DNA from: Epinephelus fuscoguttatus
Lineage: Eukaryota; Chordata; Actinopteri; Perciformes; Serranidae
NCBI RefSeq assembly: GCF_011397635.1
Contig: NC_064754.1
Coordinates: 33,964,043-34,028,042, forward strand
Reading direction: 5' to 3'
DNA length: 64,000 bases
The notes under the pieces are model-generated. The model made no database searches. It was given only the letters and a program-made list of their open reading frames with translations, and had not been told where the DNA came from. The translations under genes and the position numbers were made by a program. How positions within the stretch are numbered: position 1 is the stretch's first letter; each line of letters starts with the position of its first letter. Below, piece by piece: positions 1-11,952 of this stretch.

Positions 1-813
1 TTGTTTGTTGCACGGTATAATGAAATGCATTTGGTGGCACCTGCCCCCCTTTCTTTCTCTCTGTCTCTCTCTGTCTTAAGCATTTACTTTCAACCTGCAG
101 CGGCCTCACACCCGCTGCAGGTTGTAGCGGCAGACCCCCTCAACGGCCACAGCAGCCCCAGCGGCAGCCAGGAGGCTCATCCCCCTCCTCTGCTTCTGAG
201 AGGAAGAGGAGGAGGCCCAGCAGCAGCAGCAGCCAGGAGGGTCAGGTGTTGCTCCGAGGAAGCTGTCTTTTGGTAAAGACTCCCCCCCTGAGGTGAGAAG
301 ATAATATATTATATAGGGAGCAAGGAGAGTCTATCTTTTATAATAAGCATTCTGTGATTTAATGTTTTGTTTTCTAATTGGTAAATGTTGAATTAATATT
401 GATAATTATGATTTCTTAGCTATTGCATTTGGCATATAGTATTACATATTTGCATATGCATCCAATGCTTTTAATGGTAAAACGTGGTTATATCATAATT
501 TACAACAGTTATGTTCAACATTACGTTCAAGCCATTTTCAGCTTCAATGAATTTTATTTAAATCATTATGGCTTTTATGTTTTTATGTCTTATGTAACAC
601 AGGACATAGTACTGTGTAAAAGTAGATGTTTTTCTCCAAAAACGAGTGTTGTAAAACATAAGCAATACACTTTCCCTGCCCTCTGAAACATAGACACTTC
701 CTATGAGGGAACTGACCAGTGGTTAAGTCCCGACCTCAAACGTGATGAGCCAGTCACAGTGCGTATAGCCATTCCTATACATTCGGACATTCTCTGCCTG
801 GGCGTTCATTGAA

Positions 814-1082
814 ATGCATTACAGAAAGTCAGTTTTGTTCGGTTTTATGAGTTTTTTTGGAGATTTGAAGTTTAAAAATGGTCAAACGGTGTGCATGGGG
901 TACATGCACCGGTACATGCACTATCCTGAGAGGCTGGACGACGGGGTGTATTTTTTACCCTTTCCTAAACCACATCTCAACCAAGAAAAGTGTCTCCTTT
1001 GGATAAAGTTGTGTGGTAACGTTAGACCACAACATCGACTCAACGTGAATAAGATTAACAAGGATGTCTACATCTGTTTTAA
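814..1082 (+). pseudogene. THAP-domain-like first exon (partial)
   Basis: An open frame from an ATG at 814 runs into a consensus donor (GTAAGT) at 1083. The middle reads GVYFLPFPKPHLNQEKCLLW and continues with a basic stretch ending INKDVYICFK. This resembles the THAP zinc-finger fold (the FxFPK motif, the invariant Trp, and a C-terminal Cys before the expected Lys-His-Phe). THAP domains are C2CH DNA-binding modules found in host regulators and P-element-type transposons. The paired N-terminal cysteines are not clearly present (one Cys in TVCMGY), and the final His would have to come from a later exon I cannot find. It is probably an isolated or decayed exon; the family call is an inference from motif spacing. 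Confidence 0.42.
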
Positions 1083-1644
1083 GGTAAGTCAACATCGTGT
1101 TTCAGGCAACATAGTGTCACTTTGCTGGAAATAAAGTTATCTTTAACATCTTATGTTAGCTAAAGTTAGCCTAACGTTAGCTCCTAGCTGCGTTGTTCAT
1201 CATGTCACCTTGTTTGCTGAGTTCATTAGCCTATTTTGTTCTAATTTTGTACTTTGGTGATTGTACATCATTGTTAGCTGTTGTCCAAAGGGCTCTAGTT
1301 AAGCTAACGTTAACTTCTGGAGCTTAGCTTCATTAACTTAAATGTAATCGCAGAGATAACAAAGGTTGGCAAACGTTATGCTAAAGTAACTAGTAACTAG
1401 AGCTGTCAGATAAATAGAGTGGAGTAGAGGTAGATGGCATGAGAAGAAAAGACTCAAAACTTTAGGTTCAATATCTGCAGTCGAGGCAAGTCAGGTTAAA
1501 AAAGAAATTTTACTGATACAGCCCCTGCAGAGAGGACAAGGAAACCCCTCCAACTCACTGAGAAGCACATGTTACTGTCCCTTCATAAAACTGCCATTAT
1601 AGTATCAATTCCGCTGGTAAGAGGAAGTAGACTGTACATACAAC

Positions 1645-1969
1645 CATAGACATATATACATAGACGCCGCATTGACTGCCTGAGCGCGTCCCAGCCGGCC
1701 GCCATCTTGGATGGGTCTCGCTTCGCCTCCACAGTACATTCACTTCTATTGAGGAAGGAGCTGTATGCACACAAAATAGAATAACTCACTGAATTTTCAA
1801 CTGATTTTCACGCGGTTTGGTTTGTTACAAAAGGCACACATGTAGTTATGATACAGGATGCTTTCGTACATCAAAAATGCGGGATTTCATGCTTTAATAC
1901 TTTCTGCAGATAGCAACAACATGTTATTTAGGTCACAACACAGTTCTTTTATTCACCTCAAACCTAGAA

Positions 1970-2020
<51 letters not shown>

Positions 2021-2547
2021 TACTGTGTAAACATACTGTATAAACACAATATACCAATATAAAACATAGTATAGCATATTAATACATTTATTAATATATT
2101 TTAATAAAGAAAATGCTTGATTGTTGGTTGAGTTTATTTCTCACACTCACTCTTTTATACCCACAGCCATCAGACTTCATAATACTTTGTTAAATAGATG
2201 ATCTTACAGACTTCTTCGAAATTTCCTTTGGTGATTAATAAAGTTCTTCTTATTCTTATTACACTGACTGCTGTGATCCCTCAAAAGTAGTAAAAAAACG
2301 TTTTCAAAATTTACATAAACACTGAAATTAATTTTGGTATTGGTATTATAACTATGAAAATTGGACTGTGGTCAAGATAATTTGAAAAAAGATACAGAAG
2401 GATGAGCAGCAGGGGATATTTGCAGCACAGCTGGTGGAAAAGTGAATATGTGCACAAAGGTGTGCTATATATAATATGCTATACTGTGTTTTGTATTGTG
2501 TATATTGTGTTTATACAGTATATACATCTCTCTCTCTCTCCATAGAT

Positions 2548-2598
<51 letters not shown>

Positions 2599-2923
2599 TG
2601 TAAGAAAGAACTGTGTTGTGACCTAAACAACATGCAGTTGCTATCTGCAGAAAGTATTAAAGCATGAGATCCCGCATTTTTAATGTGCGAAAGCATCCTG
2701 TATCATAACTACATGTGTGCCGTTTGTAACAAACCAAACCGCGTGAAAATCAGTTGAAAATTCAGTGAGTTATTCTATTTTACTTGTGCATACAGCTCCT
2801 TCCTCAATAGAAGTAAATGCACTGTGGAGGCGAAGTGAGACCCATCCAAGATGGCGGCCGGCTGGGACGTCGGCTCCAATAGGCAGCGGCAGTCAATGCG
2901 GCGTCTATGTATATATGTCTATG
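1645..2923. mobile_element. Foldback/MITE-like element with ~440-bp inverted arms and 8-bp TSD
   Basis: The left end begins CATAGACATATATACATAGA and the right end is its reverse complement. The arms run at about 1645-2083 and 2467-2923 with high identity, and TA microsatellites interrupt both. The element is flanked by the direct repeat CATACAAC at 1637-1644 and 2924-2931, an 8-bp target-site duplication as made by hAT transposases. The arms give mirror-image open frames on opposite strands, which are not genes. No transposase is present, so it is non-autonomous. The central loop carries a LINE-like tail. Confidence 0.85.
2110..2263 (+). repeat. LINE-like 3' tail inside the foldback loop
   Basis: The segment ends with GGTGATTAATAAAGTTCTTC followed by a short TTATTC-type tail. 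This is the usual 3' end of fish non-LTR elements that terminate in 'attaataaagt' and a microsatellite. It lies in the loop between the two inverted arms, so it either was part of the original element or inserted into it. No coding part is visible. Confidence 0.45.
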
Positions 2924-3639
2924 CATACAACCGTGCCACCGTCGAAGTCAATGAGACACCAAAGAAAGTGTAGCCACTGGCCTGTTTGTTTATTTCTTTA
3001 AAATACAACGTAATGCCATGACAGTTTTGTAACAAATGGGGGGCTGTAACAAATGGGGGCTTGTTGGTTTTTGACCCGGTGAAGCGTGGTGCAGGCCGTG
3101 ACATCAGCATGCAGCTGTGGCAAATTACGGCAGTGTTATGTGAATGAGTGCGCATTCATGGAGTAGTGTTGACGAGGTATGTGTTTTGTTTTTGTGTGTT
3201 TCAGTAGGTCTGCTGTTTGTTTGTGTCGCGAGGCTTTGTGTGCTGTAGATTTCACTCGTGGCAGTGTGTTCAGTGGTCTGGTAGAGCCACAGTAAGTTAT
3301 CGTTTTTTCTGTCCTGGTTAGGCATTAGTGTGGATTCCCTTTGGAGTTCATTTGGGGGGATTGTTAGCGTGGTGTGAAAGTGGTTGGAGCTATAAGCTTG
3401 GGAGCACAGCTGAGGCTGCGGTGGAGTTGCCAATTGTTGGTGGCTTCATCGGGTTTACGGTATCTAGTGCATAAATGCCTGCCACAACTAACACCTAAGA
3501 CTAGGGAGGAGCTTTTTTTCTGTTAGGCAGTTAGCGGGACAGGGCAGCGGCGATGTTCAGGCTGTGTGGGGGACTGTATGAGCTCAATGTGTGGGTGTGG
3601 CTGATTTGTTGTGTAGTGGAGTAAAAGTGCGGGGGAGGA

Positions 3640-3771
3640 ATGGTGAGCATAGAGGAGTTTTTGGAAGAGCCGTCAGAGGAGCTGTTGGAGGGTTGTTCCT
3701 GTGAGCAGTTGGTGCGGATTGCGGAGCATTATGACTTGGATGTGGGTGAAGGAAGGTTCCTAACTGAGTGA
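3640..3771 (+). pseudogene. LTR-retrotransposon gag N-terminus (fragment)
   Basis: An ATG at 3640 opens a 43-residue frame containing SIEEFLEEPSEELLEG, then a CEQLVRIAEHYDLDV segment. This resembles the start of gag-like proteins of fish Gypsy-type elements, which open with an acidic 'eeFL..Ps.e.L' helix and a short helix ending H-Y-x-(I/L)-D-V. A stop at 3769 cuts it off, and no capsid, protease or polymerase follows. The 600 bp upstream (from about 3030, with two close copies of 'aacaaatgggggg(c)') may be the leader after an LTR and primer-binding site, but no LTR pair was found. It is a dead fragment. Confidence 0.4.
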
Positions 3772-3779
3772 AATGACCC

Positions 3780-6150
3780 GGAAGTATCTAACTGGCAGCT
3801 ATGATAAGAGCTGGTCGAAGTCTCTAAATTTTAAGGAAAGGTGCTTCAGTGCTTCCTTTCTAATCTCCTTTAACATAGGGTACACTTGACCATCTTTTAC
3901 GAAAAGAAAGGAAAGGAGATAATTCCGTCCCACAAGTCCCTGCGGCATCAATATTTAAAGCGACCAAGCGACGCACCATTCACAAACTCAAATGATTAGG
4001 AAAGAAAAACATCAACATGACCGAGAAAGGAAGGAGATCACCATGTCAGTTACTGTTGTTTATGAAGCATTATACATCTCATGCCATAACTCATCATATA
4101 CTATATGTTTTGAACTTTAAACATTATGTTGAACTTTTGTAACCCCTTCCTAACACTGGAAGTATGATATTAATCTGGGCTACAATTTCAAATTTACTGA
4201 ACAGGATCCTGAGTGCTTAGCGGTTGATGTTGAATTGGCTAAATCCCCTTTTTCCAGTAGATGTTATCTTCACAGGCGTATGTATCTAAAAGGTAATAAC
4301 AGCGCGGTGCCTCCACTGTGGAACTATTTAACTCAAACTCTATGAGCTACACTTATAATTCCCCAGAAACAATGTTAAATATCACAAATGTGAATAAACC
4401 TTAGAAGATAAAATGCTCAGGACAACACTGGTAAAATGTACAACATGAATTAATTTATTTTCTTTTATCTTGGTATCTTTTCTGTATGCTTGTAACCAAA
4501 ATATTATTTCTCTTCTCTGATCCTTGTCCAGACATAAATGTTATCTAATGTTGACCACAATAAAATCAAAATAAGTACCAATGTACCAAAAACCCTTAAA
4601 TTGTGAAATAGGATCAAATAAAATTTCACGCAAGTGTCCTTTAACCTTTTAAAAGTAAATACCAAACTCAGGTAGTTGACCTTTAACTTTTTAGCTTAAA
4701 TTGAAAATACGTGTCCTTTAAACTCAAAGTTTGTCTTGTAAATAAAATAGAAACACTTTTATCTCTTAAAATAAATATGTTACCTTATTTTTTTGTTTTT
4801 ATCCTACCAGGACAAAAAAAAAATGTACCAAATGAAATACCTTCAAGTTTTTAGATTAGAATCACTTATGAACTCTTAACACTCCAAATGAAATATATTT
4901 TTAACAAGACACAGTCTCAATGAGTTTATATTTTCATGGTCCGTTAACTTAACCCTTTTTAAACGTGTCCAGTTATTACCAAGCGCTTGGGTTTCTAACC
5001 GTTGGGGCCCTTAAGTTGGTGCACAAAAGAAACACAAATCCTCGATCCTTCAATGAGAAGCGACACACTCCGTGTCTCAGAGAAAAACTTCTCTTACTCA
5101 CGAATCCACACAGAATAGGAAGCAGGTCAGAAGAGTCGGCGAGCCAGGATGATGATGATGAAGTGGCAGCGGCAGCAACAGCAGCAGCCACGGCGGCAGC
5201 AGCAGCAGGCAAGGTGTAGCAGGTAGTCGTCTGTGTCCACGCAGGTCCAGCGGCAGGGTCCGTCCTGACAGGCGGCAGCAACAGGCTGATTAGCCGGCAC
5301 GGTCCTCGTCTCTCTCAGTCCTCAGATGAAGCGGCAGCTGGCGTTTATAGCTGATTGTCCCTCACCACGATACTAGCTTAAACGTCCACGCTTTTCAAGT
5401 TTACACTTAACACTTTTTCCAAAGCTAGTGAAAACAATAAACGCAGTTAGCCTAGCTGCACTTCACTTCAAACTGCGGTATAATGAGTCGCTAAACAGTG
5501 TGTCACACAAGACATTTAACTGCAAAATAATACTTGTGCCAGTATTTTTAAAAGTATTTAAGTCTACAAATATCAGTCACCTCGATATTAAACTTAGTTT
5601 TTCCTGCTTCGCTCGCTGAACGGCCACGCTCCTCTCCTGCCAACATGTCCTCCTCTCCTGCCAGTTTTTTTTTTCTCTTCCTCGTTTACTTCCACCAACC
5701 AACAAAGTAAATTCTGATTGGCTAAGGTGCAGCTTTACAGAAAATCTATTGGCTGACTAGACAGAGCTTTACAATTCACCACAGCAACTTTATAGGAAAT
5801 GTAGTTTTCAATGCATATACACGTATATGATTTAAAACACACTTTCCTTCTAATTCTGTATTTTGTAGGTCCCTACATCTTGATGCCAACTATGAACGTT
5901 CTGCTACTATTGGTGTAGGCTACCCTCCGTCCACTTGTTTAACTTGTTTTATAGCAGGATAAACAAATATACAATGCATTATTTTAATTTTCCGATTTTC
6001 ATGTGAATGAGAAAAAACGGAAATCCACGTGCTTTTCCCTTTTTGTCTTCAAATGGCTAATTGAAATAGAAATGAAACCAAAACCAGAAACCTACTTGTT
6101 TTTCGCCTTTATTGTTATATCTATATTATCTGCCCCTACTGCATCTCAAA
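3780..6150. other. Intergenic, AT-rich; no gene seen
   Basis: There is no recognisable coding family here. The stretch 5148-5215 is a low-complexity (GAT)n run followed by CAG/GCA-type triplets; it would encode poly-Asp/poly-Ala on the plus strand or Ser/Ala runs on the minus strand, so frames crossing it are compositional. Around 5630-5665 a CTCCTCTCCTGCCA motif is repeated twice. The rest is AT-rich and unremarkable. Confidence 0.5.
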
Positions 6151-6165
6151 ACATTGGCATTGGCT

Positions 6166-6455
6166 AGATAGATAGATAGATAGATAGATGTTCTGCTTCT
6201 CTGCCCCCCCACCCCTTTCTCTCTCAATCCAACCGGTCAAAGCAGATGGCCACTCACCTAGGGGTTCTGCTCAAGGTTTCTTCCCGTTAAAGGGGAGTTT
6301 TTCCTTACTGCTGTCGCCAAGTGCTGCTCATGGGGGAATTGTTGGGTCTCTGTAAATTCAAGAGTATTATCTAGACCTGCTCTATGTGGAAAGTGCCTTG
6401 AGATGACTTTTGTTGTGATTCTGCGCTATATAAATAAAATTTCATTGACTTGAAA
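6166..6455 (+). repeat. (GATA)n microsatellite followed by a fish LINE/SINE-type 3' tail
   Basis: A short GATA run at about 6166-6189 precedes a block with the phrase TTAAAGGGGAGTTTTTCCTT and the end GCGCTATATAAATAAAATTT plus an ATTGACTTG tail. This combination marks the 3' end of a very common fish retroposon family. No coding sequence is attached. Confidence 0.6.
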
Positions 6456-6949
6456 AAAAAATAAAATAAAAATAATCAATGAAGTAACGTTGCTGTGCCT
6501 CGTGCGTAAATAATTAATAATCAATGAAGTTACTGCTTCCCACTTTATATTCCCCTGTACAGTGTTTCCCTGTAGAGCTACAGTGGACGGATTATAACTA
6601 AAAGAGAGAATTGGGCACTATACAAAACACTGTAACGTTAAAAGATATCCGCTTGAGGTTATTAAATACTTGCAGCGGCCAAACACAAGTTGGGTACTGG
6701 TTGTGGTCTAATTTCTATTCCAATTGCCCATTTGAAGAAGAAGATTGAAAAAGCATGTGGATTTCCATTATTTTTTATTCACATGGAAAAACAAAATAAT
6801 GCATTTAATATTTGTTTATAAAACAAACAAGTTGAACACAGCTGTGGACACACACCTGTAACATATGCATCAGTCATTTATTTTTGTTGTATTGCCAGCC
6901 TTTAGTAATATCATTAATTAATTTTACTACTTAAGTTAGCAAACTCAGT

Positions 6950-7195
6950 GCCCCCTTTTAAATCAATCCTCAAAACTTACTCTTACAGAAAGATGTTCCT
7001 ACAGTAAATCTGTTGCTAATCTATGTTGCCTGTTAGTTTTATACTCTGTTTTCTCAGGTTCATATTTGTATTTATGTCTCTGTTTTTATTTATGTTAGTA
7101 CTTTTGATTGTGACTGTGTATTTTATCTTATTCTGTAAAGCACTTTGTAGCTATGTTTTTGAAAAGTGCTAGGCCTATACAATTAAAGTTAGTAT
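6950..7195 (+). repeat. LINE-type 3' end (short C-terminal RT remnant plus UTR)
   Basis: The start reads roughly as an 'L-K-T-Y-S-Y-R' C-terminus like that of L2-like ORF2 proteins. The end carries TGTAAAGCACTTTGTAGCTA and an AAAAGTGCT...AATTAAAGTTA tail, a standard 3' UTR of fish L2-like LINEs and their SINE parasites. It is 5'-truncated and non-coding. Confidence 0.5.
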
Positions 7196-7349
7196 TACTT
7201 CAGTCACAGATGCCAACACTCTTGCCATAATCAAGGCAAGAATGAAGCTGGATCATCTCTTCAGTGGGAAGAGAAAATGTCAGGCTGGGAGTAATTTGTG
7301 TGTTAAAATGTTTATATTATAAATGGTGATGGCAAATAAAGCTAATTCT

Positions 7350-7965
7350 GACCTACAGGCAGATGGTGAAGGAAATGGGCCTGGAGGGTCAAGTGACCCC
7401 GAGTTAGGCATCTAAAAAGTGGGATAACCTAAAAACCAAATAAAAGGTAAAGCAAATTAGATGGCTGGGCACTGTGGTGGGCTGATGTTATGTTGGATAT
7501 TATGTTGTACAATGAAAACAGGCTTACACTGTCTACCCCAGCATTCTATATGGAACTGTAATGTGCCTATTAATTAGTTATCTACACATTTGATGAACTT
7601 TTAAACATTTTAGGTCAAAGCAATTATCATTAGTCACAAAGTTGAATGGCTGCTAACAGTTAGACTATTCCATTATTGGTCACTGTGCATTCTGCCCCAA
7701 CTGCCCTTTCAGTAACATTCTATTATCCATGGTGTTAATAGGAGTTGAAGAATCCACCAACTGGCACCGGCATCGGAGGAGGAGGAGAAGGAGTCCATGC
7801 CAGGTACCAGCTCCCAGCCACCCTCTAAAAGGCCGAAGAGGGGTGCGGGCATGTTAGCCTTTTTAAAAGTGCAAGCCCAAAGGGAAGAGGCCAGGGATGC
7901 TGCACTGTATGAACAAAATGAGCGCTTCCTGGCCCTCTCTGCAGATCTTGTTAAAAAAAAAAAAA
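7350..7965 (+). pseudogene. Harbinger-associated Myb/SANT-like protein (decayed)
   Basis: Two pieces on the plus strand match the Myb/SANT-like accessory protein encoded next to PIF/Harbinger transposases. Around 7415 the frame reads KWDNLKTK and then a stop, the end of a Myb-like helix. At about 7775-7960 it reads acidic EEEEKESMPG, then KRPKRGAGMLAFLK, then QREEARDAALYEQNERFLA, the usual C-terminal coiled part, before running into poly-A. Stops and frame breaks separate the pieces, so it is non-functional. The transposase of the same element lies on the opposite strand about 0.6 kb downstream, the expected divergent/convergent layout of this superfamily. Confidence 0.65.
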
Positions 7966-8536
7966 AATAACACCTATATTAAGTGCTGTGGTGTTAATTG
8001 AAAGAAGTGAAATACAAAAGGTCTTCAGTTGTTGAAAGAATGGAATAGTACTGAGCAATACATTGCTTCAATCCACAAACACAAATTAGCCCACCTGTAC
8101 GAGCTGTCCCTTACCACTGCTCTCACCACTGCCCAACTCATTGAACTGTGCAAGCCTTTTCTTCCCACCTCTTAAAAGATGATCAATAGCAATAGAAGTC
8201 AGGATCCCCTTTTTCAGAACTGACACCTCAAACACGATTTCTGTTGTACATGCAACATAATGTGTTCTTTACTGTGATGCACATTGAAAGTTGTTCAACA
8301 ACAGGGCCTACCTGGTGAATAAAGGTAGAAGTCAAATTCATAGTGACCAACCTACTGTTGTTAAATAGATAGAAGCTAAATAGAATGACTACACAGATGG
8401 AAAAAAGGAGTCTAGAATGTAACACATTTAAGTAATAAATGCAGAACATAGCCACTATATCGTCCTATTACTTAATACATCCATTTACATTCAGACACTA
8501 CATTATTTAAAATAGTTTGACCAGTTGTATGCCCCT

Positions 8537-9013
8537 TTACCACTGGTAGCTTAGGCAGCCCATAGTCTTTGCATTTCTCACAGAAAGATCCACTATAATA
8601 AATATGACAAACACTGTGTGAAAGAAAAGGCAAGTTCTTGATTTATTAATGCGCAAACCAAAATGTTGAAGAAAAGTTCTTGAATTATTAACTGAAAACA
8701 AATTTTCACCAAAAAAAAGCCATTTATTCACAGCAGTGATGCAGACATTATAGAACACTGCACACACTGCAATGACTTTTGGAGCAAAAGTGTGATCCAT
8801 ATCCAGGGCTTTGAAGAAAATCCCTCGCCACCGTGCCTTCATCATGCCAAACACCCTCTCTATAATGTTTTGGGCTCTTGCATGTCTTAAAAGAAAAAGG
8901 GATATGAGACGTTTTTGGACAGATGATGTCTTTAATTCAACAAGTTTGAAACTTAAGAATGATGACATGTACAGTAGCAGATTTGTAGGCCCAACATCAT
9001 GTCTATCTTTCAT
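8537..9013 (-). pseudogene. PIF/Harbinger transposase (HARBI1-like), 3' fragment
   Basis: The minus-strand frame contains LRHARAQNIIERVFGMMKAR, then WRGIFFKALDMDHTFAPKVI and AVCAVFYNVC. This is the conserved C-terminal block of DDE_Tnp_4 (HARBI1-like) transposases, including the Glu of IIERVFG that is expected to be the last acidic catalytic residue. The upstream part with the first two Asp residues is scrambled; sequence 5' of the block gives stops and AT-rich frames. HARBI1-like proteins cut and paste elements bearing matching TIRs. Paired with the Myb-like remnant on the plus strand at 7.35-7.97 kb, it marks a decayed Harbinger copy of roughly 1.7 kb. No intact TIRs were identified. Confidence 0.75.
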
Positions 9014-9685
9014 GAATTTAACAAAACATTTAAAACATTTATTTTCATATTGTAATTGGGATTCAGATGGGTGAGTGTGAGCAAGCAGTTAAACAGTTAA
9101 AACACGGATTGACGGAATATCTTGTCAATGGCGGGGAAGCAGTGTGTCAAAAATTATTGAGAATTATTCTGTAATAAAGCAGCATGGTTATCATTGCAAA
9201 TCTTCAGTGTAAAGTAAACTACTGGAACTACATTAACATACTACCAGTTGGCAACTCATCTCAATCATGCTGCCAGTGAGTCAAATAAAATGTTAATTAC
9301 TCTTTATTTGGAATGTTTGGTTCTTCAATACATGCTGCCATGGATGAAATAACCAGTGTAGTGGATATGATTTGGTTTCTTGATTTGATCAAAAATACCT
9401 TTATTTTTTCTTGCTGGACATGGTTTGTTCACCTTACATTAATTCTGCAAAGGGTATTTTATAGTTGAATATAGGGGTGATTTGATAGATTATGCTGAAG
9501 CCCAGAAGAGAGGAAAAGTTTACCACCCCAAATGTGCTGCATTTGTGCTTGCATTCAAGTGGAGGGGGAAAACATTTTTGCCACATTTAGCTTCAAACAA
9601 TGTTTCAAAAAGTGTTGTGAATTTTTTAACGTCATCTTTTGCCACATTTACAGCAATATTTGTTAACTTAGAAATATATTAAATA

Positions 9686-10085
9686 GTTAAATCTACATAT
9701 TAAATGTGGCACCTAAATGTTAAATGTTAAATCTAAATATTAAATCTAAATCTAAATGCTAAATCTAAATTTAAATCTAAATGTTAAATCTAAATGTTAA
9801 ATCTAAATCTAAATGTTAAATCTAAATGCTAAATCTAAATCTAAATATTAAATCTAAATCTAAATGCTAAATCTAAATTTAAATCTAAATGTTAAATCTA
9901 AATGTTAAATCTAAATCTAAATGTTAAATCTAAATGCTAAATCTAAATCTAAATATTAAATCTAAATCTAAATGTTAAATCTAAATGCTAAATCTAAATA
10001 TTAAATCTAAATCTAAATGTTAAATCTAAATGCTAAATCTAAATCTAAATATTAAATCTAAATCTAAATGTTAAATCTAAATGTT
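9686..10085 (+). repeat. Minisatellite of TAAATCTAAATG-type units
   Basis: About 400 bp consist of alternating hexamers TAAATC/TAAATG/TAAATA/TAAATT, arranged in higher-order groups such as TAAATCTAAATGTTAAATCT and TAAATGCTAAATCTAAATCT. The higher-order blocks themselves repeat, with a period near 130 bp between about 9740 and 10000. It has no coding capacity and sits in AT-rich DNA between a Harbinger and a hAT remnant. Confidence 0.9.
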
Positions 10086-10513
10086 CTGGGTGAAACTAAA
10101 TATTTAGCTAATATGTAAATTCACACTGCCGGTCACCGGAAGTACCAAAATAAAAGCTTGAGATGGTCAGACTGTGTTTATAGAATCAAATAACTTATTA
10201 AAACCAACTTATCGGGGGAAATAAACACTTGAACATACATTAGCATGATAACTACCTAAAATAACAAAAAACATGTTTGGAGAAATTTTATTTGACGTGT
10301 ACTTTGAGTTGTTAGTGTCCCTTCTTTGAAGTGGATGCTTTCACATATTTGGGACACTTAGGACAGAACTGACATTTTCCTTTTGGCCAAATTATCATTG
10401 TAACCTTTCACAACATCCCCAAAGTGCACTTTTACATTACTATTTCACTTCAACTTTAATAACCTAAAACCTAAAGACGGTTTGTCCCCGTAAAGGATGA
10501 TAACATGGTGTTT

Positions 10514-10925
10514 AAAATAGGGCTGAAACGATTCCTCAAATAATTTGATTACTAAAAAGCCTTAAGGCAAACTATTGGCCTCAAGGCTTTGTTACATCCA
10601 GTACAACAATACAATGCATTGTGTTTCACACGGATGGATATTTTTCTTGCACAACGCGCTTATGTTACTACCCCTGTTGATAGCCTTCACAGCTGAAATG
10701 TGGGTGTAGCGTGGTCAGCAAAACAATGGAAGAGTAGCAAGAAAACAGCAAGACTTCAAGAGGAGACACACCAAAGAAAACGACAGAAGGTGTCAAGACT
10801 GGGATCATTACAAGTTAAAAGGAAGACAGCATAGTTCAGTGTTTGTATTGCAAAACAGAGTTAGTGTACCACATTAACACTACCTAGGTGCTACGACATT
10901 TAAGTAGAAAACATCCAGTGTATGC
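10514..10925 (+). pseudogene. hAT transposon 5' end with BED zinc-finger remnant
   Basis: The block starts TAGGGCTGAAACGATTCCTC, the terminal sequence of a common fish hAT family. About 310 bp inside, a frame reads VQCLYCKTELVYHINTT, a stop, then VLRHLSRKHP. This is the C-x2-C...H-x4-H pattern of the BED zinc finger that begins hAT transposases. An in-frame TAG interrupts it and no RNase-H-like catalytic domain follows, so only the 5' end remains. Confidence 0.65.
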
Positions 10926-11220
10926 AGCAAGTTCGCCGAGTGGATCCGACACAACAAGGTAACCCGCCCAAACATACTCGGGCGGAACGTACACGGAGCG
11001 GACTCTGCGGAGGTCCGCACGGACTAAAACCAGATGTCTGCAAGCCCTGTGCACACAAAGCTCAGATTTTACGACCGCACGGACTCCGCTCCGTGCACCA
11101 GTGTCACACAAAAGACTGCTCGGCATGTATTTTTCACATCGACCTCCAATAAATGTGACATCGATCTGCATATTGTATTTGCCACCATCGGGTGGTGGAA
11201 CAGAGCGGGAGTGTCTGACG

Positions 11221-11367
11221 ATGGAGGCGAGCTTTGAGAAGAGACTGGCAGATGAGGTACGGAGGTACCCACACCTGTACGACACGTCACAGAGAGGATA
11301 CAAGGACTTTCAACAGAGCAACAACTCTTGGAAAGAGATCGCCTGTACACTTGCAAGGACGCCATGA
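11221..11367 (+). pseudogene. MADF domain fragment
   Basis: From an ATG at 11221 the 48-residue frame contains LADEVRRYPHLYDTSQRGYK followed by DFQQSNNSWKEIACTL. These are the first two helices of a MADF (Myb/SANT-like) DNA-binding domain, with the typical V-x-x-Y-P-x-L-Y-D and N-x-W-x-x-I-A motifs. A stop arrives where the third helix should begin and no such helix is found downstream. MADF proteins occur both as host factors and as accessory proteins of Harbinger elements. With three Harbinger remnants in the window, a transposon origin is likely. Confidence 0.6.
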
Positions 11368-11908
11368 CAGAAGAGTGTAAACAACACGCAAGAATTGTGG
11401 GTAATGTAGTGTTTCATGGACAAGTGCGCTCGACTATGGAAGCCTGAATGACATTCCACTCCGCTAATAGTACGCCCGAGTCTGTGAGCACCTTTAACGT
11501 CACGTTTAACTGCATTTAACCTGATTGCTAGCTGAGATTCATAAAGCATGTAAAGAACATACGTGTACTATTGTTTTATAATGGCTGACTAGTAACAGAA
11601 ATTAGTGCGGTGGTTAACGTTACCTGGCAATATTTAACGTGAAAATGTGTATTAGCCAAGTACTAGAGAAAAATAAAATACTGTGGTCAATTTGTTGCCT
11701 TAGCTTTACTCACATTATTATATTAGTCTAACACACATATTAACATACACACCCCTTACTCATTCACACACAGGCACCCCTCAATCACTCTCTCACATAC
11801 ACACAGTACAAAATGTAGCCTAAATGCACCGATCAGTACAGAAGGTATATTAATTTGAATTGGAGTAAGATTGGTTTTGCAGGTGTAAGGTACACCCTGA
11901 CCATAGCA

Positions 11909-11952
11909 GTGTTTCCCCTACCATTATAATAGGGGGGTGCCCGGCCCCCCCA
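11909..11952 (+). repeat. hAT-type terminal sequence
   Basis: The sequence CAGTGTTTCCCCTACCATTA followed by a G/C-rich hairpin (GGGGGGTGCCCGGCCCCCC) matches the ends of Charlie-like hAT elements in vertebrates. No partner end was found nearby, so it is a solo end or truncated copy. Confidence 0.45.

Noticed and set aside
1..276. Open frame at the window start
   Set aside because: It starts with TTG, is rich in low-complexity CT and CAG/GGA runs, and has no recognisable domain or splice context.
1858..2696. Two similar 61-codon frames on opposite strands
   Set aside because: They are the same inverted-repeat arm of the foldback element read from both sides, not proteins.
4965..5281. Poly-Asp/poly-Ala and Ser/Ala-rich frames
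   Set aside because: They come from GAT and CAG/GCA triplet runs, with no flanking conserved sequence.
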